From Verrucomicrobiales bacterium (lineage in GTDB: Bacteria > Verrucomicrobiota > Verrucomicrobiia > Verrucomicrobiales > DEV007), in contig JARGPI010000015.1 of the NCBI GenBank assembly GCA_029213005.1, positions 62,001-126,000 on the forward strand: a stretch of 64,000 nucleotides of DNA, in the 5' to 3' direction. The notes beneath the pieces were generated by a model. The model made no database searches, was not told the DNA's origin, and worked only from the letters and a program-made list of their open reading frames with translations. The first letter of the stretch is position 1. Each line of letters opens with the position of its first letter. Position numbers and translations under genes: made by a program. Positions 25,299 to 33,793 of the stretch are shown here, in pieces.

Positions 25299-28200
25299 TT
25301 AACCCTCAAACATCTCGGCCTGCAGTCCGATACAGCCGACCAGAGAATCGGTGTAGGACTCCGGATCGCTCTGGATCTTCGCCAGTGACGCACGGGTTCC
25401 TACGAGCCGGTCTCTCAAACCGAGACGATCGGCCTCGGCCTGGTAGTGCTCTTTTTCGAGAAATTTTTCGAGCGACACGATGTGATCGTTCAGAGCACGA
25501 ATCCGCAAATTGGTTTTGGCCGCGAGGCGGGCGCGATACCAATCGCTGCTTAACACTTTCTCCCGGTCAAACAGCTCACGAACCTCCGGATCGGTCACCT
25601 GCTTGCCTTCCCAATGGCCATACGCCATCACGTGGAGCAATGCTTTCAATGGCGGGATCGCCAGGTCGATACTTCCGTCCTCAAAGTAAGCCAAAGCTAC
25701 CTTCTGCTGAGTTTCGGTGATGTTTTTAATTCCATCGATGTAATCATCATAGACCTGTTCCTCGGGACGGAGCATATCCGGAGTGAAGACACTGCCGGGT
25801 TCATTGAAAACCCGACCGAAGAAGCGGACCACAAAAGCTGAGGTGATGCGATACCCCAGTCGGCTTGCCAGGATCTGTTCGCCATTGTGTTCGAAGTCCT
25901 CCAGCTTTTCGAGGTAACCGTTTTCGATCAAATAATCGGGTTTCCGCTCATTGAGGAACATCCGGCTCCACACCTCCGGAACTACCAGACTGACATCGTG
26001 GTCGACCCGGTAATTGGGACCGATATAGCCCGCTGCGGTCGAAAACCCTTCGTATCCGCTGACGACGTAGCTAAGCAAAGCCGCGTTAAGATCGATGATG
26101 GGCAGAAGCGCGTTGAATGGGCCTTTCGTGAGGGCTCCCTCCGATCCCGCTCCGGTTGTGGACGGGCTTTTGCCGGTGAGACTGGCAATGAAGTCCATGA
26201 ACAACTCAGGTAATTCCTGATAGTGAATCGGACCATAAACGGCTAGAGGACGAATGCCCGCTTCGTAATTCGGCGGATTGTTACGACGGCCCGGCAACAC
26301 GGCGTGAACCGGATTCAGCAGAGGCTGAGAGGCTTCGAGACGGCGGAAAAGTCTCGCGCACACTTCGGCGAGGTACTCCCCTCTCGGATTTTCCAGATCG
26401 GGACGATTCTGAAGATACCTCGGGTTCTCCGATGGCTTACCTTCAACAATTCTCGGATGCGCCGAGGTGATGCAGTATTCCGGACTACCCTCGGCTTCAG
26501 CGAAGTTCTTGAGCGTTTTCTTAAGCGGCTTGGTGAACTGATTGAAACGAATCGCATCGGCCACGATTTCTTTTCCTTCCTCCCGTGTTTTGGGCTGGTA
26601 GTTTGAAAAGAAATTTCCGCCTTTGGAGAAATCGAGCTCGGTTTGTTTGTCATATCCGCGATGAATCGCTTCATCAGGACGCTGGAAAAGGCGGTACTCA
26701 CAGTTTTGCGTGAATTTGTAACTCGGGAACCTCACATCGGGATGGAGACAGGACTCATCGAGTTGCGTAGCGGGAATTGTCACTGAGGCGGTAATGTCAT
26801 CCTCGCGCTGCAATTTGGTCGATGCGGAGAAATCTTTACGAAGCCCAAACATCCGCCATGATCCGTCACCCGAGTAACCCACACGGAGATAGCGGGTCAT
26901 GACATTTGCCCGACGATACTTCAGCAGAAATCCGGGCTGACCGTTAACACTGTCGACGTGGAAACGGCTTCTCCACTCAGTGCCCCAATCCGCTTTCCAA
27001 TACCTTTTCAGGGTAAAAATGAAGTCGCGAACGGTGCGTGGAATCGTGGAAATAAACTCGTTATACTCCGGGGAAAATTCATCGCTCTGGGAAAAGAGAC
27101 GAATCACGGAACCGAGTGATCTTTCGGGATCGAGGATGGCCCGGCTCGCTTTTCCGGTTGGCTTGTATTCCTTGTAGCGATCGCCGTAATCCCGCTTCAA
27201 CAGTTCGTCGACGAGAAACATGTCACGATCAAAATCAGGCATGATGACTGGACCTTCCTGCATCGCATCGGCGAGCGATTTTGAAATCTCCGACTTACCG
27301 CCGCCGGAAACGGTACACGGTTTGTGGCAGAAGGTGCCCTCCGCATTGGTTCCGATGAGTCGCCAGCGCTGTCCTTCGCTTGGCTTCCGCATTTCAACTT
27401 TATAGCCGGATGGCATCACATAAGTGGTGTCGGGCTGGAGTTGAATCCGCTGCTGACCGGAGGCATTCTCCCACGAAACGGTCTGCTCGTGAAGATCGAT
27501 ATGAACGCCCTCGGGCACGTAAATGATGTCGTTGTAAGTTTTGTCGATCCCATGGCCTTCCGGCTGGCGAACCATGATATCAGCGTAATTCTTCAGTACC
27601 TCATCGAAGGTGTGATCAACCTCTTTGCGGAATTCGCTGAGGTTGAAATATTCGCCCAGATCGAAGCTCGGGAAGACGAGGGCACCACCGGCGTGTTCCT
27701 CTTCGACGTTCCCATAAAGATTCGTCGCGTAGGAGAGCTGAGTCTTCACCTCTTTCTTACAATATCCGAAATAGTTATCCGCAATCAATGTCACCACGAC
27801 GCCGTCTAAATCACGCGCCGTCAGTTTGAAGGCACCTCCGTTGTTGTAGAGTTCATCTTCGCTTTCCCAGCACATTCCCTCTGCTTTCTGGCGATCCGTC
27901 GCTTCACTGATGTGAGGCAGCTGCACGTCCTTCTTCCGCAGATTGATGAGATGTGGAGCCAAAATCACGCAACCGGTGTGGCCCGTCCAATGTTCGACAT
28001 CGAGGCGCGCATCGTTCTCCGGTAAAAAGGGATCGCCGGCGTTTCCGAAAATTGACTCCACAAAGTCGAGGTTACTCACCAGGTTACCGGGCGCAAAAAA
28101 ACGGGTTTCCATCGTTTTCTCAACGCTGACTCCAGGGACTTCCGGACTGACTACGGGGCGCAGCAGAATCGAGGCAAATGCTTTGATCGGCTCAGGCTCC

Positions 28201-28787
28201 TCCGAAGTGTAGGGCAGCACCATCAGATCCTCAGGTGGATTGAGAGCCGCTTTGAGCAGATGGGCAAAGGTCTCGCGGGGAACGGACAATTTGTCCGCAG
28301 CGATGGGCAAGCCGCCCTCGGTAACGTGAAAAACACCTTTCGTGGTCCGCCGGTCCTTGGCCGGGTTATGGCAAACGCCCTGCCAGGTCCGATAGCTGGA
28401 AACAATATCAGACTCGAATTTATCGGCCCGGGCGGGAAGTGATAGCATCCGGGAGAGACCGTGCTTTTCGAGATAAAGCGCGTCGGGAAGCTTGGCTTCA
28501 TTCGGCCGGAACACATCCGTTCCCTCAAGGTATTTGTTAAGCCATTTGGTGATGTGCTCATCAGCGGGACAGCGATGGCTTTTAAGCAGTCGGAGTCGCT
28601 CCTGGAAATTCAGAATCAGCGATTTTCCCATTTCGAGAAAAGGAAACTCCTCTTCATCTCCAACGATCGGATAGCCCCGGGCGGCGAACTTGAGGTTGAG
28701 GTAATCTGCGAACTGATTTGACTCTGTTTTCCCGGGCTTATCTGGCTTCCCGGCAAAACCAATTCTCTCCTTCAAGTAATTTGGCAT
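25299..28787 (-). CDS. Probable PPi-type phosphoenolpyruvate carboxykinase
   Basis: The 1162-residue product is of the size known for diphosphate-dependent PEP carboxykinases (about 130 kDa), which interconvert oxaloacetate and PPi with PEP, phosphate and CO2. There is no signal peptide or membrane segment. A kinase-like loop, CTVSGGGKSEISKSL, lies near residues 490-504 and replaces the usual PEPCK P-loop. Other segments, such as GHTGCVILAPHLINLRKK, DGVVVTLIADNYFGYCKKEVK, GGALVFPSFDLGEYF and FPSYKFTQNCEYRLFQRPDE, also look enzyme-like and well conserved. I rely on remembered family features and length, not an alignment, so the exact cofactor should be treated as probable. If right, this cell can link diphosphate to anaplerosis or gluconeogenesis. 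The gene stands alone, preceded by a hairpin that covers its ribosome-binding region. Confidence 0.6.
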   Translation of the reverse strand: MPNYLKERIGFAGKPDKPGKTESNQFADYLNLKFAARGYPIVGDEEEFPFLEMGKSLILNFQERLRLLKSHRCPADEHITKWLNKYLEGTDVFRPNEAKLPDALYLEKHGLSRMLSLPARADKFESDIVSSYRTWQGVCHNPAKDRRTTKGVFHVTEGGLPIAADKLSVPRETFAHLLKAALNPPEDLMVLPYTSEEPEPIKAFASILLRPVVSPEVPGVSVEKTMETRFFAPGNLVSNLDFVESIFGNAGDPFLPENDARLDVEHWTGHTGCVILAPHLINLRKKDVQLPHISEATDRQKAEGMCWESEDELYNNGGAFKLTARDLDGVVVTLIADNYFGYCKKEVKTQLSYATNLYGNVEEEHAGGALVFPSFDLGEYFNLSEFRKEVDHTFDEVLKNYADIMVRQPEGHGIDKTYNDIIYVPEGVHIDLHEQTVSWENASGQQRIQLQPDTTYVMPSGYKVEMRKPSEGQRWRLIGTNAEGTFCHKPCTVSGGGKSEISKSLADAMQEGPVIMPDFDRDMFLVDELLKRDYGDRYKEYKPTGKASRAILDPERSLGSVIRLFSQSDEFSPEYNEFISTIPRTVRDFIFTLKRYWKADWGTEWRSRFHVDSVNGQPGFLLKYRRANVMTRYLRVGYSGDGSWRMFGLRKDFSASTKLQREDDITASVTIPATQLDESCLHPDVRFPSYKFTQNCEYRLFQRPDEAIHRGYDKQTELDFSKGGNFFSNYQPKTREEGKEIVADAIRFNQFTKPLKKTLKNFAEAEGSPEYCITSAHPRIVEGKPSENPRYLQNRPDLENPRGEYLAEVCARLFRRLEASQPLLNPVHAVLPGRRNNPPNYEAGIRPLAVYGPIHYQELPELFMDFIASLTGKSPSTTGAGSEGALTKGPFNALLPIIDLNAALLSYVVSGYEGFSTAAGYIGPNYRVDHDVSLVVPEVWSRMFLNERKPDYLIENGYLEKLEDFEHNGEQILASRLGYRITSAFVVRFFGRVFNEPGSVFTPDMLRPEEQVYDDYIDGIKNITETQQKVALAYFEDGSIDLAIPPLKALLHVMAYGHWEGKQVTDPEVRELFDREKVLSSDWYRARLAAKTNLRIRALNDHIVSLEKFLEKEHYQAEADRLGLRDRLVGTRASLAKIQSDPESYTDSLVGCIGLQAEMFEG

Positions 28788-28789
28788 AA

Positions 28790-28815
28790 CTCAATCCCGT
28801 TATCACAGGATTGAG
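28790..28815 (-). promoter_or_regulatory. Hairpin over the translation start of the PEPCK gene
   Basis: CTCAATCC (28790-28797) and GGATTGAG (28808-28815) pair perfectly over eight bases and end two bases before the start codon of the minus-strand gene. In the transcript the GGGATTGAG segment that would include any Shine-Dalgarno sequence is inside this stem, so translation may depend on opening it. Confidence 0.45.
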
Positions 28816-28871
28816 CCGATTAAAAATGAAATTTAATCATTCCGGAAAATACAGTGTTTGGTTAGGACAAT

Positions 28872-28910
28872 TGTGCCCTGTACACTGTGAAACTGTACAG
28901 GGTACAGTCC
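28872..28910 (+). repeat. Two-unit 22-bp palindromic repeat, locus B
   Basis: The full unit TGTACAGGGTACAGTCC lies at 28894-28910. Exactly 22 bases earlier, at 28872-28884, is TGTGCCCTGTACA, the reverse-complement form of the core with one mismatch. The pair lies between the 87-residue gene and the hairpin that precedes the PEPCK gene. Confidence 0.75.
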
Positions 28911-28913
28911 GCT

Positions 28914-29177
28914 TTAACGATTATTCTCGGTCGGCTTGAAGGTCATTTCGATGCGAATTCGCCCAACACCGGGTTCATGATCGATCTCCGGCTCCCGAAA
29001 AAGGTAGTATCCGCGGGCTTCAAAAAATAAAATTCGCTCCAAACAACACTTTTCCACGTTTTCGAAGGGCTCGTTTTCCGGAAACCAGGGTGTGGAAGCC
29101 GAAAGGAGACGCTTTTCTGAGCAGAACCGCTCAATCAATTGGTCCTGAAGGTCTTGGATTACTGAGAGAAGTGACAT
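28914..29177 (-). CDS. Small hypothetical protein
   Basis: The 87-residue product starts with an amphipathic helix (MSLLSVIQDLQDQLIERFCSE) and ends in a strand with alternating residues (GRIRIEMTFKPTENNR). Acidic residues are common and two cysteines are adjacent (CC, in VEKCCLERIL). No family is recognised. It is likely real because composition is protein-like and it fills the gap between the desaturase leader and the repeat; no good Shine-Dalgarno is seen. Its function cannot be inferred from neighbours. Confidence 0.45.
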   Translation of the reverse strand: MSLLSVIQDLQDQLIERFCSEKRLLSASTPWFPENEPFENVEKCCLERILFFEARGYYLFREPEIDHEPGVGRIRIEMTFKPTENNR

Positions 29178-29266
29178 GACTTTTGTAACTAGCTTACGAG
29201 CCTGAATTCAAAGTGGTGAAATTTAAAATATTCACCCCGTAATTTTAAAAAACATCCTGTTTTTGC

Positions 29267-29294
29267 TTGATAGCATGGGGGGAAACTCGATATT
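29267..29294 (+). promoter_or_regulatory. Putative promoter of the desaturase gene
   Basis: TTGATA (29267-29272) and GATATT (29289-29294) are separated by 16 bases and lie about 60 bases upstream of the TTG start codon. The rest of the 177-base gap before the gene is AT-rich, with no hairpin of note. Confidence 0.4.
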
Positions 29295-29354
29295 CAGCCC
29301 TAACAAGTACGGCATCCTCTTCGTCTCCAAATAAACAACTTTCCCTGATAATTT

Positions 29355-30755
29355 TTGAGCGGCAATCATAACCACACGGCTGCGGATACACTTCGCAAAG
29401 ACCCGGAAGTTAAAAAGGAACTTCGTAAGCATCTGGGAACAGATAATTACACGAATTTTCTCTACATCGGCAGAGCTTATCTCGTCGCGATTCTGGCGAT
29501 CGTCGGAGCCATCTGCTTTTTCGAATATCAGCAGGCCGCCGGATACAGCGCCTGGTGGAATTTGCCGATTTTGCTCATCTCAATGATTCTGGTAGGCGGA
29601 ACTCAGCACCAGTTTGCCGGAGCCGGGCACGAAGCCGTCCATCACACTCTTTTTAAAAATCGGACTCTCAACGAAGCGGCATCGGATCTGCTTTGCATGT
29701 TTCCGATCATGACGTCGACCTATCAGTTTCGGCTCTATCACCTCGCGCACCATCAATTCGTCAACGATCCGGACCGCGACCCCGATTTTTCTCTTCTCAA
29801 AGACAGCGGCCACTGGATGGAATTCCCGGTGAAAAAGCGCCACTTCATCATGATGATGATTCGGCAGTTACTCCTCGCAGATCTGGTCCGCTACATCATT
29901 GCGCGGATCAAATACAACACCGTGGGAACCCATGATAAAAGCCCTTACCGGATGTCTACCGATCAAAAAGGGATCATTCCCTCACGGCTCGGTGTCGGGA
30001 TGTTCATCTTTCTCGTGGTTTCGCTGATCGTGAATCAGAAATACGGGTCGCCACTTCAACTGGTGATCATGAACGTGAGTGCGTGGCTCGTGGTCGCCTC
30101 AATTCTGGCGACTCTTGCGGAGCGTTTCTTCGACAAAGCGAGAATCAAACCAGTCTATCATCCACGTTTTCTCTTTATCGCTCAGACCGGTTTTTACACG
30201 GCTCTCTTGTCGACTCTCGGCTACGTCCAAATGACTACCGAACTGATGGCGCTGCGTTATTTCTCGGTTCTCTGGTATCTGCCCATGGCGACCACCTTTC
30301 CGTTCTTCATGATTCTTCGCCAGGTTATCCAACACGGAAACGGCGACCGTGGCTGGCTCACCAACACCCGGGTTTTCCGGATGAATGCGCTGGTTCGCTA
30401 CACCGTCTTCCCTTTCGGGATGGACTACCACCTGCCGCATCACATGTATGCGACCGTGCCTCACTACCGGCTCAAAGATCTCCACGAATTTTTGATGACC
30501 AAAGAGCCCTACAGCGACAATTGTCAGCTGGTCGACAACTACATCATTCCCGATAACAACGAACACCGCAATCCAACCGTGGTGGAAGTATTGGGACCCG
30601 ATTACGCCTGTGAAGACGAAGAAGTTCACATCGACGACACCGTGCTCGACGACTGGGATGTAGAGGAAAAAGATCAAATTTTGAAAGCAGGACGTCCGTC
30701 AAAACCCGCCCCGAAACCGGCGGCACCCGGCCCGTCTTTCGAGGTTCCAAGCTGA
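29355..30755 (+). CDS. Membrane fatty acid desaturase family protein
   Basis: The 466-residue product has the three histidine clusters of membrane di-iron desaturases: HEAVHH (in GAGHEAVHHTLF), HLAHHQFVND and HLPHHMYATVPHY, set among hydrophobic segments (YLVAILAIVGAICFF, LPILLISMILVGG, LVIMNVSAWLVVASILATL, FYTALLSTLGYVQM). The iron-binding order and spacing fit a fatty acid desaturase or related hydroxylase/ketolase, and substrate is not determined by sequence alone. The start codon is TTG at 29355, because an in-frame TAA lies at 29349 and the next ATG would remove the first helix. The C-terminal tail of about 60 residues is acidic and then proline-rich (PSKPAPKPAAPGPSFE). Confidence 0.82.
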   Translation: MSGNHNHTAADTLRKDPEVKKELRKHLGTDNYTNFLYIGRAYLVAILAIVGAICFFEYQQAAGYSAWWNLPILLISMILVGGTQHQFAGAGHEAVHHTLFKNRTLNEAASDLLCMFPIMTSTYQFRLYHLAHHQFVNDPDRDPDFSLLKDSGHWMEFPVKKRHFIMMMIRQLLLADLVRYIIARIKYNTVGTHDKSPYRMSTDQKGIIPSRLGVGMFIFLVVSLIVNQKYGSPLQLVIMNVSAWLVVASILATLAERFFDKARIKPVYHPRFLFIAQTGFYTALLSTLGYVQMTTELMALRYFSVLWYLPMATTFPFFMILRQVIQHGNGDRGWLTNTRVFRMNALVRYTVFPFGMDYHLPHHMYATVPHYRLKDLHEFLMTKEPYSDNCQLVDNYIIPDNNEHRNPTVVEVLGPDYACEDEEVHIDDTVLDDWDVEEKDQILKAGRPSKPAPKPAAPGPSFEVPS

Positions 30756-30799
30756 TTCGTTACGAATCGGTTACCATTGTGTTACCAGTCCCCGAAAAT

Positions 30800-30822
30800 G
30801 TTTCGATTCTTCTCTTCGAAAC
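30800..30822. other. Small hairpin between desaturase and acylphosphatase genes
   Basis: GTTTCGA and TCGAAAC form a perfect 7-bp stem around a nine-base pyrimidine loop, followed by a run of A on the plus strand. It lacks a T-run in the transcribed direction, so it is a weak terminator candidate at best. A GATAAT about 35 bases before the acylphosphatase start could be its -10 box. Confidence 0.3.
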
Positions 30823-30868
30823 AAAAAAATCGTGGATAATGAGGCCATCCTGTAGCTAAATTATTACA

Positions 30869-31141
30869 ATGATTGCCCGGAAATACCTCTTAGATGGAAG
30901 AGTCCAGGGCGTAGGTTTTCGCTACGCCACCAAGCAAATCGCCAAAGGTTTTGACGTCATTGGGACCGTCAAAAACCTTGATGATGGGCGTGTCGAATTG
31001 CAGATCATGGGCGAAGAAGGAGAGATCGAAGCCTTCATCGAAGAAATCCACAACAGTCCTCTGGGACACCACATTCTGGAGCAGGAAGAATTTAAAATAG
31101 CAAACCTGGATGGTGTCAAAGGCTTCCGGATTGTCGACTAA
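30869..31141 (+). CDS. acyP: Acylphosphatase
   Basis: The 90-residue product is a standard acylphosphatase, which hydrolyses carboxyl-phosphate bonds such as that in acetyl phosphate or 1,3-bisphosphoglycerate. The phosphate-binding loop GRVQGVGFR ends in catalytic Arg18, and the catalytic Asn36 is in GTVKNLDDGRVEL. Length matches the family. It is the first gene of a five-gene run, only five bases before the ABC ATPase gene, and so may be transcribed with the exporter, although acylphosphatase has no known link to ABC transport. Confidence 0.92.
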   Translation: MIARKYLLDGRVQGVGFRYATKQIAKGFDVIGTVKNLDDGRVELQIMGEEGEIEAFIEEIHNSPLGHHILEQEEFKIANLDGVKGFRIVD

Positions 31142-31146
31142 ATACT

Positions 31147-32037
31147 ATGAGTGAGCCGGCCGTTGAAGTAAAGAATCTGACCAAAGTTTTCCAAACCGGA
31201 TCTCCCGGAGCCAATGTCTTTAAAAAGGGCATCGCGGGCTCCTACGTTGTCGCGGTGGATAACCTGTCCTTCCAGGTAAATTCCGGCGAAGTCTACGGAT
31301 TGATCGGGCCCAATGGCTCCGGGAAATCCACGACCATGAAGGTGGTTCTCGGACTCATGTCACCAACCGAGGGCAGTGCCAAAGTTTTCGGCCTTGATAG
31401 TGGAGATATCAAAGCCCGCAGCGAGATCGGCTTTCTCCCGGAGAACCCTTATTTTTATCGTCATTTGTCAGGCGAAGAGACCCTCAAATTCTACGGCAAA
31501 CTTTGCGGTTTAAAAGGAAAGGCACTCAATGACCGAATCAGCGAATTGCTCGAAATGGTCGATCTCGAAGGCGCCCGGAAGCGCCGTCTCGCCGGTTATT
31601 CAAAAGGCATGCTGCAGCGCATCGGGCTGGCTCAGGCCATCATCCAGCGCCCCCGACTCGTCATTCTCGATGAACCGACTGCGGGAGTTGACCCGGTCGG
31701 TTCAAGGCAGATTCGGGATCTGATTATCAAACTCAAAGAAGAAGGCATCTCAGTCTTTCTCTGCTCCCACCTTCTCGAACAGGTCCAGGAAGTGTGTGAC
31801 CATGTGGGAATCATCTTCAAAGGCCGCATGCGGCAGGAAGGCACTCTGGAAGAATTGGTCTCAATCGAAAATCGCTACTCGATTGTGCTGGAGGACGCCT
31901 CTCCTGCACTGATCAAGGAAATCGAAAAACTGGTCGCCAAAGAGAAAGGCGCCTCCATAGCCGAACAGGGCAATCCCAAAACCACTCTGGAACGACTCTT
32001 TTTGAAAATCGCAGGTAGAAAGGAATCCGACGCATGA
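31147..32037 (+). CDS. ABC transporter ATP-binding protein
   Basis: The 296-residue product has Walker A GPNGSGKST, signature YSKGMLQRIGLAQ, Walker B PRLVILDEPTAG, and the D-loop and H-loop (FLCSHLLEQ). It belongs to the ABC-2 type subgroup with a C-terminal extension (about residues 225-296), like drug, lipid or copper (NosF-type) exporter ATPases. It overlaps the permease gene by four bases, so the two surely form one transporter, probably an exporter or membrane remodeller rather than an uptake system because no binding protein is present. Confidence 0.92.
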   Translation: MSEPAVEVKNLTKVFQTGSPGANVFKKGIAGSYVVAVDNLSFQVNSGEVYGLIGPNGSGKSTTMKVVLGLMSPTEGSAKVFGLDSGDIKARSEIGFLPENPYFYRHLSGEETLKFYGKLCGLKGKALNDRISELLEMVDLEGARKRRLAGYSKGMLQRIGLAQAIIQRPRLVILDEPTAGVDPVGSRQIRDLIIKLKEEGISVFLCSHLLEQVQEVCDHVGIIFKGRMRQEGTLEELVSIENRYSIVLEDASPALIKEIEKLVAKEKGASIAEQGNPKTTLERLFLKIAGRKESDA

Positions 32038-32948
32038 CCACGTTTACCGAAACCCGGATCAAGATCCCGATGTTCTCACCGAGCCGGGTCTGGACCATCG
32101 CAACCGGAACCATGACCCAACTGGTTCGGATGAAGACCTTTTATTTCCTTCTCGTTTTCGCCGTCCTCGTTGCGGCGATCGGAAATATAGATATCAAAAG
32201 CGCCTCATCGGTGTCCCAGCTCGAAACGATCAAAAAAGTATCATTCGGGACCATGGATATTTTCGCCTGGTTGTATGCGATCGTTGCAACCGCATTGCTG
32301 ATCCCCCGCGACCTGGAGGATCGAACGCTCTATACCATTTTGTCGAAACCAGTTCGGAGAATTGAATACCTCATTGGCAAACTACTCGGGGTCCTCGTAT
32401 TAATCGCCGCCTCACTTGCCCTGATGTTTACTCTTTGCCTGCTGATGCTGGCATATAAACAAAGCGGTTTTATCGCGGACGAAATCAAAATGCTTCAAGC
32501 CGCACCGAATGTCACTACGGCGGAAATCGAAGAACAGGTCAAACTGATCCAACGTCAGGGAGTCCGTCCCGAGTTAGCTGTCGCCGCGTTAGCCTCATTT
32601 CTCAAATCCTCAGTTGTCGCAGTGATGACGATCCTGATTTCGACCTTTGCTTCGAGCTCACTCTTCACCATCATCACCAGCATCTTCTTTTTCCTGATCG
32701 GACACGCTCACGGTATGATGACCGATTTCTGGCTTCACAAAACCGAAGGCAACCTCATCATCCGAATGCTGACTAAAGTATTCAAGTTGCTGATCCCCGA
32801 CTTCCAGCTCTTCTCTTTCAGCGAAGGAATCGTGATCGGTGCGGAAGTGGTTCCCCGTGTGGTGTGGAGCATGGGATTTCTGACCGGAGGATATCTGTTT
32901 GTCTTCCTGCTCATCTCTCTGATGATCTTTCTATATAAAGAATTTTAA
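32034..32948 (+). CDS. ABC-2 type permease
   Basis: The 304-residue product carries about six membrane segments, including FYFLLVFAVLVAAIGNIDI, FAWLYAIVATALLIPRDLED (with the ABC-2 family DRTLYTILSKPVRRIEYL loop), LVLIAASLALMFTLCLLML, SVVAVMTILISTF, FTIITSIFFFLIGHAHG and GYLFVFLLISLMIFLY. A soluble loop of about 50 residues lies near 140-190. It pairs with the ATPase just upstream. Substrate is unknown. The next gene starts two bases after its stop. Confidence 0.88.
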   Translation: MTTFTETRIKIPMFSPSRVWTIATGTMTQLVRMKTFYFLLVFAVLVAAIGNIDIKSASSVSQLETIKKVSFGTMDIFAWLYAIVATALLIPRDLEDRTLYTILSKPVRRIEYLIGKLLGVLVLIAASLALMFTLCLLMLAYKQSGFIADEIKMLQAAPNVTTAEIEEQVKLIQRQGVRPELAVAALASFLKSSVVAVMTILISTFASSSLFTIITSIFFFLIGHAHGMMTDFWLHKTEGNLIIRMLTKVFKLLIPDFQLFSFSEGIVIGAEVVPRVVWSMGFLTGGYLFVFLLISLMIFLYKEF

Positions 32949-32950
32949 CG

Positions 32951-33787
32951 ATGCCCTCGAAACTACCCAACTGGCTGAAGATCGTGCTCATTCTCGCAGC
33001 ATTCGGTCTCGTGCGCAGTCCGGTAGAGAACTCGCTGCGTCGGAAAATGAACACCGCCGGAATGCTCCTCCCCACCCCCGGACATTCCGCGATGGCGCAG
33101 ATGGGGCAGTCCGCCCTGATGGGCATGCTCGGCGGCCTCAGAACCCTGGTCGCGACCGGATACCTCCTCGATTCCTACCGGCACTTCGACAACGCTGACT
33201 GGGATGCGAACCGAAAATCTCTACTTCTGGCAACCTACCTGGAGCCCACCGAGGAATCTCACTGGGTAGACTTGGTTTGGCATCGTGGAATCAATGCCCC
33301 CGCCTGGCTGGAAACCCGGGCCCGGCTTCCTGAGATCGAAAAGCGAATTCTCTACCACGAGTACACTCGCGATGCGATCGAGTTAGGCGAAGCGGGTCTG
33401 AAGAACCTGCCTAAATCAGTCGAGATCAGAAAGCAAATGGCGGAAGTTTACCGCGAGAAAATCAAAGATCCCTGCGGCACCGCTAAAATGTATAAAGAAA
33501 TGCTGGGACTGGAAGGAGCCCCCATGTATGCGAATCGCTTCTATGGCTACTTTCTCTCAGAATGTCCCGGCAAAGAAAAGGAAGGTTACGATCACCTCGT
33601 AAATCTCTACTGGGAGGGAAGCCATAACCACCTCCCCACGCTGATCAAAAAAATCCTGGTACTTCAGGAAGAGCTCGATATCCCGGTTCCCCTGTGGATT
33701 CGTGAGAAAGATCCCGATGCTCAAAAGCAGATTAACCGTCGAATCAAAAAGCCCAAACCGCTCCCCGGCGGCATCGTAATTCCCTAG
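32951..33787 (+). CDS. Exporter-linked helical (TPR-like) protein
   Basis: The 278-residue product has a hydrophobic N terminus (WLKIVLILAAFGLV) and is then almost all helical with repeat-like pairs: YRHFDNADWDANRKSLLLATYLEP, EKRILYHEYTRDAIELGEAGLKN and SVEIRKQMAEVYREK, similar to tetratricopeptide repeats without a perfect consensus. It ends in a basic Lys/Pro tail (RRIKKPKPLPGG). It sits two bases after the permease stop and six before the propeller gene start, so it likely assists this exporter, but no family name can be given. Confidence 0.6.
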   Translation: MPSKLPNWLKIVLILAAFGLVRSPVENSLRRKMNTAGMLLPTPGHSAMAQMGQSALMGMLGGLRTLVATGYLLDSYRHFDNADWDANRKSLLLATYLEPTEESHWVDLVWHRGINAPAWLETRARLPEIEKRILYHEYTRDAIELGEAGLKNLPKSVEIRKQMAEVYREKIKDPCGTAKMYKEMLGLEGAPMYANRFYGYFLSECPGKEKEGYDHLVNLYWEGSHNHLPTLIKKILVLQEELDIPVPLWIREKDPDAQKQINRRIKKPKPLPGGIVIP

Positions 33788-33793
33788 TTGGCC

